Positions 58,957-64,000 of a stretch of 64,000 nt of DNA are shown here, piece by piece. A program made the translations under genes and the position numbers. The stretch is from Selenomonas ruminantium AC2024 (lineage in GTDB: Bacteria; Bacillota; Negativicutes; Selenomonadales; Selenomonadaceae), in NCBI RefSeq assembly GCF_000687995.1, contig NZ_JIAC01000001.1, positions 2,046,001 to 2,110,000 of the forward strand. Direction: 5' to 3'. The notes under the pieces are model-generated. The model searched no databases and was not told the origin of the DNA. It saw only the letters and a program-made list of their open reading frames with translations. The stretch's first letter is position 1. Every line of letters starts with the position of its first letter.

Positions 58957-60830
58957 TAGTTCAATCTTTCCTTTATCTTCGCTGCCATCTGCTCCGGCTG
59001 CAGGCCGCAGAGGGTCAGCAGTTCTTCCTGGGTGCCCTGCTCAATAAACTTATCGGGCAATCCCAGCCGCAGCAGGTCAAGCTGGCGGTTCATACCGCTG
59101 TCCATCAAAAACTCTGCCACCGCCGAACCGAAACCGCCGGCAATGCTGTTTTCCTCCACCGTTACCATGAGCTTCACATGAGCCAGACGGCGAATCATCT
59201 CTTCATCCAAAGGCTTTACAAATCGCATATTCACAACCGCCGCAGAGATACCCTGCTGCTGCAGGAGCTCTGCCGCTTCCTCGGCCTTGTAGAGCAGGGG
59301 GCCGACACCTAAGATGGCCACATCTCTGCCCTCCCGCAGAAGCTGCGCCTTGCCCACGGGAATATCCTGAAAACCTGCCGCAAGTTCCACACCCTTGCCG
59401 GTGCCTCTAGGGTAACGCACCGCCGTGGGGCTGTCCATGCTGACAGCCTTGGCCAACATATCTCTTAGCTCCGCCTCATCCTTCGGCACGAATACCGTCA
59501 TATTAGGCATATGCCGCAGGTATGACAAGTCAAAGGCACCATGATGAGTTGGCCCGTCAGCACCGACGAGCCCTGCCCGGTCAAGGCAAAGCGTCACCGG
59601 CAGATTCTGCAGACACACATCATGCATGAGCTGGTCATAGGCCCGCTGGGCAAAGGTGGAATAAAGCGCCACCACCGGATGCTTGCCGTCAGCGGCCATG
59701 CCTGCCGCCAGCGTCACCGCATGTTCCTCGGCAATGCCCACATCAAAGAAGCGGTTCGGGTATTCCTCGCCAAAGGCTTTCAGCCCTGTGCCACTGGGCA
59801 TGGCCGCCGTAATGGCTGTGATGTTGCTGTTCTGTGCCGCCAGTTCAATCAGTGCCTTGCTGAATACAGAAGTATACGAAGGGGCACCGGTCTTGGGCGG
59901 GCACTTGCCCGTCTGCTGGTCGAATTTGCCAATGCCATGGAACTTATCCGGCTCCATTTCCGCAGGAGCATAGCCCTTGCCCTTCTTGGTATGGACATGA
60001 ATCAATATAGGCCCGTCCATCTCGCGTACCCGCTCGAAAAGTTCCTGCAGCAGGCTGATATTATGGCCGTCCACCGGGCCGATATAATGGAATCCCAGTT
60101 CCTCAAAGATACCGCCAGGCACCAAAGCAGCCCGCACGCTGTCTTTAACGACCTGCGCCGTGCGGAACGCCTTGTCCCCGATATGGGGAATGCTCATGAG
60201 GAGATTGCCCATATCCTTCTTGGCCTTGTTATATTGAGGCGTAATGCGGATGCGGGAGAGATAATCGCTAAGGCCGCCCACATTTTTGTCAATACTCATT
60301 TCGTTATCGTTGAGGATGACGATTAATTTGCTGCCCAAATCACCGGCCTGATTGAGCGCCTCAAAGGCCTCACCGCCGGTCAGCGCGCCATCACCGATAA
60401 CGGCGATAACCTCGTTTTTGCGGCCGCTTAAATCCCGGGAAACGGCCATCCCCAGCGCCGCCGATATGGAAGTGCTGGCATGACCGACACCAAACGCATC
60501 GTAATCCGATTCCGCACGGTTGGGAAAGCCTGTGATGCCGCCCTTCTGCCGCAGGGTATGGAATCTTTCCCGGCGGCCCGTGAGAATCTTATGGCTGTAA
60601 GCCTGATGGCCTACATCCCAAATCAATTTATCCTTGGGAAAGTTGAAGACACTATACATAGCCAGGGTCAGTTCCACCGTCCCCAGGCTCGGTGCCAGAT
60701 GCCCACCATTTTCCGCTACAGTGGCCACGATAAATTCCCGCAGTTCCTTGGCCAGACGTTCCAATTCGCTTACGCTGTAGCGCTTGATATCTGCCGGTTC
60801 CTTAATTTTTTCCAGTAATGGATACATCAT
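58956..60830 (-). CDS. dxs: 1-deoxy-D-xylulose-5-phosphate synthase
   Basis: The protein of about 624 residues has the thiamine-diphosphate-binding segment GDGALTGGEAFEALNQAGDLGSKLIVILNDNEMSI, the VGHASTSISAALG motif and the transketolase pyrimidine-binding domain (FDVGIAEEHAVTLAAGMAADG). It condenses pyruvate and glyceraldehyde-3-phosphate in the first step of the MEP isoprenoid pathway. It directly follows ispA, so both isoprenoid steps are co-transcribed. Adjacent ATG codons at 60830 and 60827 leave a one-codon uncertainty. Confidence 0.96.
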   Translation of the reverse strand: MMYPLLEKIKEPADIKRYSVSELERLAKELREFIVATVAENGGHLAPSLGTVELTLAMYSVFNFPKDKLIWDVGHQAYSHKILTGRRERFHTLRQKGGITGFPNRAESDYDAFGVGHASTSISAALGMAVSRDLSGRKNEVIAVIGDGALTGGEAFEALNQAGDLGSKLIVILNDNEMSIDKNVGGLSDYLSRIRITPQYNKAKKDMGNLLMSIPHIGDKAFRTAQVVKDSVRAALVPGGIFEELGFHYIGPVDGHNISLLQELFERVREMDGPILIHVHTKKGKGYAPAEMEPDKFHGIGKFDQQTGKCPPKTGAPSYTSVFSKALIELAAQNSNITAITAAMPSGTGLKAFGEEYPNRFFDVGIAEEHAVTLAAGMAADGKHPVVALYSTFAQRAYDQLMHDVCLQNLPVTLCLDRAGLVGADGPTHHGAFDLSYLRHMPNMTVFVPKDEAELRDMLAKAVSMDSPTAVRYPRGTGKGVELAAGFQDIPVGKAQLLREGRDVAILGVGPLLYKAEEAAELLQQQGISAAVVNMRFVKPLDEEMIRRLAHVKLMVTVEENSIAGGFGSAVAEFLMDSGMNRQLDLLRLGLPDKFIEQGTQEELLTLCGLQPEQMAAKIKERLN

Positions 60831-60846
60831 TATCCGCACTTCCCCA

Positions 60847-61728
60847 TTATTTATTGCGTTTCACCAGATAGGCTACCAGTTCCCGCAGGAAATCCGCTTC
60901 CCCGCCGAAAATCTTCAAGGCATCTATCGCCGTGTCCACAGCATCCTGCGCCAGCTTCTGCGCTTCTTCCAGAGAAGTCAGCGTCACATAGGTGGACTTA
61001 TGGTTTTTCTCGTCACTGCCTACCGGTTTGCCGATTACGGATTCATCCCCAATGACATCCAGAATATCGTCGGTAATCTGGAAGGCCAAGCCGAAGTTGT
61101 CGGCATAAACCGTCAGCGCCGCCAGTGCTTCTTCGCTGGCGCCGCCCAAAATGGCGCCGCTGCGGATAGCTGCACGGAAGAGCGCCCCGGTCTTGCCCAG
61201 ATGAATGTTCTTCATGGTTTCCATGGAAATCTGCTTGTCCTCAGATTCCATATCCAGGGCCTGACCGCCTACCATGCCGTCCGGGCCGGCCGCCGTGCTG
61301 ATTTCGCGTACCACACGTACAAGGGTATCAGCGCTGACACCCTGCTGGCGTAACATCACTTCAAAGGCCAGAGTCAGCAGTGCATCCCCGGCAAGTGTTG
61401 CCATGCCGGCACCATAGACCTTATGGTTGGTGAGCTTGCCGCGGCGGTAGTCATCATCATCCATGGCGGGCAAATCGTCGTGAATCAGGGAATAGGTATG
61501 AATCATCTCCATGGCGCAGCCTGTGGTGAGATAGTCCGTGCCCTTAGCACCTACTGCATCAGCAGCAGCCATAACCAAAATAGGGCGCAGGCGCTTGCCG
61601 CCTGCCATAAGGCTGTACTTCATGGACTCGCAGAGCGTCTTATCCAAAGGATTTGCTTCATTCAGTTCTTTTACCAGCTGTGCTTCTACCAAGGCACTGC
61701 GTTCCTGCCAGATTTTCTTAAACTCCAT
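60847..61728 (-). CDS. ispA: Polyprenyl (farnesyl/geranyl) diphosphate synthase
   Basis: The 293-residue protein has the first Asp-rich motif in SLIHDDLPAMDDDDYRRGK and the second in FQITDDILDVIGDE. The short-chain type suggests a farnesyl diphosphate product. The ATG at 61728 is 7 nt after GGGAG; another ATG at 61734 overlaps the xseB stop but is too close to the site. It supplies precursors for undecaprenyl phosphate and quinones. Confidence 0.94.
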   Translation of the reverse strand: MEFKKIWQERSALVEAQLVKELNEANPLDKTLCESMKYSLMAGGKRLRPILVMAAADAVGAKGTDYLTTGCAMEMIHTYSLIHDDLPAMDDDDYRRGKLTNHKVYGAGMATLAGDALLTLAFEVMLRQQGVSADTLVRVVREISTAAGPDGMVGGQALDMESEDKQISMETMKNIHLGKTGALFRAAIRSGAILGGASEEALAALTVYADNFGLAFQITDDILDVIGDESVIGKPVGSDEKNHKSTYVTLTSLEEAQKLAQDAVDTAIDALKIFGGEADFLRELVAYLVKRNK

Positions 61729-61730
61729 TG

Positions 61731-61970
61731 TCATTCTCCCTCTATTGTAAGTTCGCGTTCTACGATTTTTCCGTTGTCTGTATTCACGACTACATCCATG
61801 GCAGCTTCGGCTTTGGCCAGTTCCTTGAGACAGGCTTCGCCCAGCTTCATGCCCTCGGTATAGTTATCCATTAAATCCTTGAGGCTGCTGTCGCCGCTTT
61901 CCATCTCCTTGACGATGGCTTCAAGCTTCGTCAGCGATTCCTCAAAGGAAAGTTCTTTCTTGCGTGGCAT
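61731..61970 (-). CDS. xseB: Exodeoxyribonuclease VII small subunit
   Basis: The 79-residue protein has the family pattern LSFEESLTKLEAIVKEMESGDSSLKDLMDNYTEGMKLGEACLKEL. Several XseB subunits coat the XseA large subunit. The ATG overlaps the xseA stop codon (TAATG), and the stop region touches ispA. Confidence 0.95.
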   Translation of the reverse strand: MPRKKELSFEESLTKLEAIVKEMESGDSSLKDLMDNYTEGMKLGEACLKELAKAEAAMDVVVNTDNGKIVERELTIEGE

Positions 61971-63175
61971 TAACCTTCACCCTTCCCTGTCTTTGCCAAA
62001 ACCCTTGCCTTGAGACTGCCGTCGGTAAGGCTTAGCTGTATTTCATCATCAATTTCCACGGCATTTATACTGCTCACCAATTTGTCCTGCTTCGTCACAA
62101 TGCCGTAGCCACGGCCGAGAACCGCCGCCGGATTGATGGCCGCCAGACGGTTTAGGAGCAGTTTCAAACCATGGGACTTATTTTGCAGTTCCTGCTTGGT
62201 CGTATTCTGCAGGCCCGCCAGTAAGAAGTCCAGCCGCTGCCGCCGTTCCGCCAGCATGCTTTGCGGCTGACGCATAACGCGGCTCTGAAGCACATGGTCA
62301 AGGCGCTGGCGGCGCAGGTCAATTTCCCGCCGCATTTGACGGGTCAATTGACTTGTCAAATTCTCCACTTGACGCTTGACTTCTGCACGGTCCGGCACGG
62401 CAAGTTCTGCGGCCTGGGAGGGGGTTGCCGCCCGCACATCAGCGGCAAAATCCGCCAGCGTAAAGTCCGTCTCATGGCCCACCGCCGAAATCAAGGGCAC
62501 CGGGCAGGCCGCAATCGCCCGCACCACAGGCTCCTCGTTAAAGGCCCAAAGGTCCTCCATCGAGCCGCCCCCGCGGCCGGCAATAATCACATCCACGGCA
62601 TATTCTTCCGCGAAAAAGTCAATGCCGCGGGCAATCTGTTCTGCGGCACCTTCCCCCTGCACCTGTACGGGATAGAGCACGAGCTGTACCGAAGGCCAGC
62701 GCCGCTTGGATACCCGGTAGATATCCCGCAGCACCGCTCCGGCAGGGCTCGTGACCACGCCGATTTTCTTAGGGAAAGCAGGCAACGGCTGCTTTCTTGA
62801 CTGGTCAAAGAGGCCTGCTGCCGAAAGTTTTTTCTTGAGCTGCTCGAAGGCTAACGCCAAATCCCCTGTGCCTTCTGGCATCAGGCTGTCCACATAGAGC
62901 TGATAGACGCCGTCCCGCTCGTAGACGGAAATGGTGCCGCCTGCCACCACCTGCATGCCGTTTTGCGGCAGAAAGCGCAGGTATTGGGCCCGGCTCCGGA
63001 ACATCACACATTTGAGCGCCGAATTTGCGTCCTTCAAGGTGAAGTAACAATGACCGGAAGGATACTGTTTGAAATTGGAAATCTCCCCCCGCACGGACAG
63101 GCCGCTTAAAAGCGGCTCCCGCGCCAGCAGGTCTTTTAGATAGCGATTGACATCGCTGACAGAATGAACTGCCAT
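61970..63175 (-). CDS. xseA: Exodeoxyribonuclease VII large subunit
   Basis: The 401-residue protein has an N-terminal OB-fold (RGEISNFKQYPSGHCYFTLKDANSALKCVMF), the catalytic region (IIAGRGGGSMEDLWAFNEEPVVRAIAACPVPLISAVGHETDFTLADF) and a coiled-coil C-terminus. The start at 63175 follows GGGGGA. It degrades single-stranded DNA from both ends. Three TGACNNGTCA palindromes (62337, 62349, 62798) lie within the gene and encode LTSQLTRQ and FDQS. Confidence 0.96.
   Translation of the reverse strand: MAVHSVSDVNRYLKDLLAREPLLSGLSVRGEISNFKQYPSGHCYFTLKDANSALKCVMFRSRAQYLRFLPQNGMQVVAGGTISVYERDGVYQLYVDSLMPEGTGDLALAFEQLKKKLSAAGLFDQSRKQPLPAFPKKIGVVTSPAGAVLRDIYRVSKRRWPSVQLVLYPVQVQGEGAAEQIARGIDFFAEEYAVDVIIAGRGGGSMEDLWAFNEEPVVRAIAACPVPLISAVGHETDFTLADFAADVRAATPSQAAELAVPDRAEVKRQVENLTSQLTRQMRREIDLRRQRLDHVLQSRVMRQPQSMLAERRQRLDFLLAGLQNTTKQELQNKSHGLKLLLNRLAAINPAAVLGRGYGIVTKQDKLVSSINAVEIDDEIQLSLTDGSLKARVLAKTGKGEG
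62337..62358. repeat. Two adjacent TGACNNGTCA palindromes inside xseA
   Basis: Copies at 62337-62346 and 62349-62358 are 12 bp apart and encode LTSQLTRQ in the coiled-coil region. A third copy in the same gene lies at 62798-62807. Confidence 0.8.
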
Positions 63176-63196
63176 ACCGTCCCCCATACACACGAA

Positions 63197-63225
63197 ACTG
63201 CCAGCCCCTCTTTGGGTCTGGCAGT
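63197..63225 (-). terminator. Intercistronic hairpin between nusB and xseA
   Basis: ACTGCCAG (63197-63204) pairs with CTGGCAGT (63218-63225), with CCC/GGG pairing inside. The T run on the minus strand is weak (TTTCG). It may attenuate or process the operon mRNA rather than fully terminate it. Confidence 0.5.
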
Positions 63226-63234
63226 CATTGTCAA

Positions 63235-63660
63235 TTACTGAGCTTTCATCATTGCGCCCAGAATGCCGTTGACATAACGGCTGGAATCATCCGTACCATA
63301 CTTTTTCGCCAGTTCCACAGCTTCATTAATGGCAATATTGGGCGTGAGCTTTTCCTCGGAGAAACGAATCTCGAAGGCTGCCAGCCGCGTAATATTGCGG
63401 TCCACCGTTGCCATGCGCTCGATTTTCCAATCTTTGGAGCTGGCGGCAATCAGGCTGTCAATCTCTGCTAAATGCGCCCGGGTGCCGTGCACCAGTGTAT
63501 TTACAAACTCCCGGTCATGGGCGCTCATCTTCTCTGCTTCACCCAGAACCGTGTCAATAGCGAGAGTCTCATACTGCTCCTGCTGGCCTTCCTCACCATG
63601 ATTCAAATCTAACTGGAAAAGCGCCTGCAGGGCTGCTTCCCTTGCTTGTCTACGACTCAT
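63235..63660 (-). CDS. nusB: Transcription antitermination factor NusB
   Basis: The 141-residue protein begins SRRQAREAALQALFQLDLN and has the ERMATVDRNITRLAAFEIRF and NIAINEAVELAKKYGTDDSSRYVNGILG segments of the NusB RNA-binding helical fold. It binds boxA RNA with NusE during rRNA transcription. It is encoded between a DUF2273 gene and xseA, the usual Firmicute order. Confidence 0.95.
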   Translation of the reverse strand: MSRRQAREAALQALFQLDLNHGEEGQQEQYETLAIDTVLGEAEKMSAHDREFVNTLVHGTRAHLAEIDSLIAASSKDWKIERMATVDRNITRLAAFEIRFSEEKLTPNIAINEAVELAKKYGTDDSSRYVNGILGAMMKAQ

Positions 63661-63701
63661 TACTTACCTTCCTTAAATCTTAATATATACCAATGCGCCA
63701 T

Positions 63702-63947
63702 TCAGCGCTGAAAACGCTCCAAGAGACGCCATGCTCTTTCACGCATGTTCTCTACGGCATCCTCCCCATTGTCCAGCTGCAAGCCGATAAACAGGCCGAT
63801 AAGGCCGCAGCAAATCACAAAGAAGGTCTGCCAAAAGCCAAAGCACAGCACCGCTGTGCCAAAGAGCAGGCCAACCAAAAGACCGCAGGTCTTGCCGCGG
63901 TGATTCTGCCATAGCTCGGTCAATATTTTTCCGCATTCTTCCTTCAC
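63702..63947 (-). CDS. DUF2273 small membrane protein
   Basis: The 81-residue protein has two membrane helices (CGLLVGLLFGTAVLCFGFW and FFVICCGLIGLFIGLQL), matching DUF2273, and a charged tail (RERAWRLLERFQR). The start is GTG at 63947. DUF2273 genes normally lie with Asp23/Gls24 and AmaP genes that act in envelope stress; the window ends just upstream. The exact role is not established. Confidence 0.82.
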   Translation of the reverse strand: MKEECGKILTELWQNHRGKTCGLLVGLLFGTAVLCFGFWQTFFVICCGLIGLFIGLQLDNGEDAVENMRERAWRLLERFQR

Positions 63948-63962
63948 TATGCCTTCACCGCC

Positions 63963-64000
63963 TTAAACCACACGATGCTTCTTTTCCGGCTCGGCATCGG
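63963..64000 (-). CDS. C-terminal fragment of an upstream gene (possibly Asp23/Gls24 family)
   Basis: Only the last 11 codons are in the window, read as DAEPEKKHRVV then TAA at 63965-63963. The frame is chosen for its charged composition; another frame ends at a TAG just before the DUF2273 start. The gene-order argument suggests an Asp23-type envelope protein, but the fragment alone cannot show it. Confidence 0.25.
   Translation of the reverse strand, partial: DAEPEKKHRVV

Noticed and set aside
1-64000. tRNA, rRNA, insertion sequence or prophage genes
   Set aside because: I looked through the intergenic gaps and found no cloverleaf, rRNA segment, transposase, integrase or phage gene.

Overview
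The window looks like chromosomal DNA from a diderm Firmicute of the class Negativicutes, most likely Selenomonas or a close relative. Firmicute-type traits are strong GGAGG ribosome-binding sites and the block DUF2273-nusB-xseA-xseB-ispA-dxs-tlyA-nadK-argR-recN. Outer-membrane traits are a complete two-partner secretion pair (TpsA exoprotein and TpsB pore). Anaerobic traits are pyruvate formate-lyase, rubrerythrin, flavodoxin-family proteins and a cysteine desulfidase. The genus is inferred from gene content; no rRNA or tRNA gene was found.

Layout. 1-8.8 kb: flavodoxin-type proteins, an exported HAD phosphatase fused to a VanY-type carboxypeptidase, a Cof phosphatase, an Rrf2 regulator divergent from a cupin gene with a clear promoter and operator, and a LysR-controlled pair of short chromate transporters. 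8.8-14.2 kb: an oxidative-stress block (PAS-like protein, rubrerythrin, thioesterase, trxB-glutaredoxin-glutathione peroxidase, and an OmpR-type two-component system). Four transcription units in this block carry the same 11-bp-spaced direct repeat upstream, so it reads as one regulon. 14.1-14.9 kb: a non-coding stretch with two related, highly structured elements in opposite orientation whose hairpins differ by compensatory changes. 15-22.4 kb: YkvI-type membrane protein, exported amidase, DUF3089 hydrolase, CocE-type hydrolase and ogt.

22.3-34.6 kb is the most unusual region: seven co-directional genes with short gaps or overlaps. They encode two membrane-tethered BMP-type binding proteins, a hybrid histidine kinase, a double-receiver regulator, a fusion of an AGCS sodium:amino-acid symporter with a periplasmic amino-acid-binding domain, a second hybrid kinase with an amino-acid-type dCache sensor, and a REC-GGDEF diguanylate cyclase. 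No ABC ATPase or permease accompanies the binding proteins. I read the cluster as a nutrient-sensing system with a cyclic-di-GMP output.

34.7-43.5 kb: MarR-controlled efflux genes with a universal stress protein, a Y-family DNA polymerase with its small partner, an Fe-S-type Rrf2 regulator with a CyuA-type cysteine desulfidase, an LRAT-like protein and a DUF1847 protein. 43.5-50.3 kb: the tpsA-tpsB pair, with eight 258-bp repeats in tpsA. 50.6-53.7 kb: pflB-pflA behind a near-consensus promoter and a leader hairpin. 53.7-54.7 kb: two small unknown genes. 55-64 kb: the conserved housekeeping operon.

Across the window the palindrome TGACNNGTCA occurs at least 16 times, in coding, promoter and terminator sequence, where about one is expected by chance. 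It behaves like a highly iterated palindrome.
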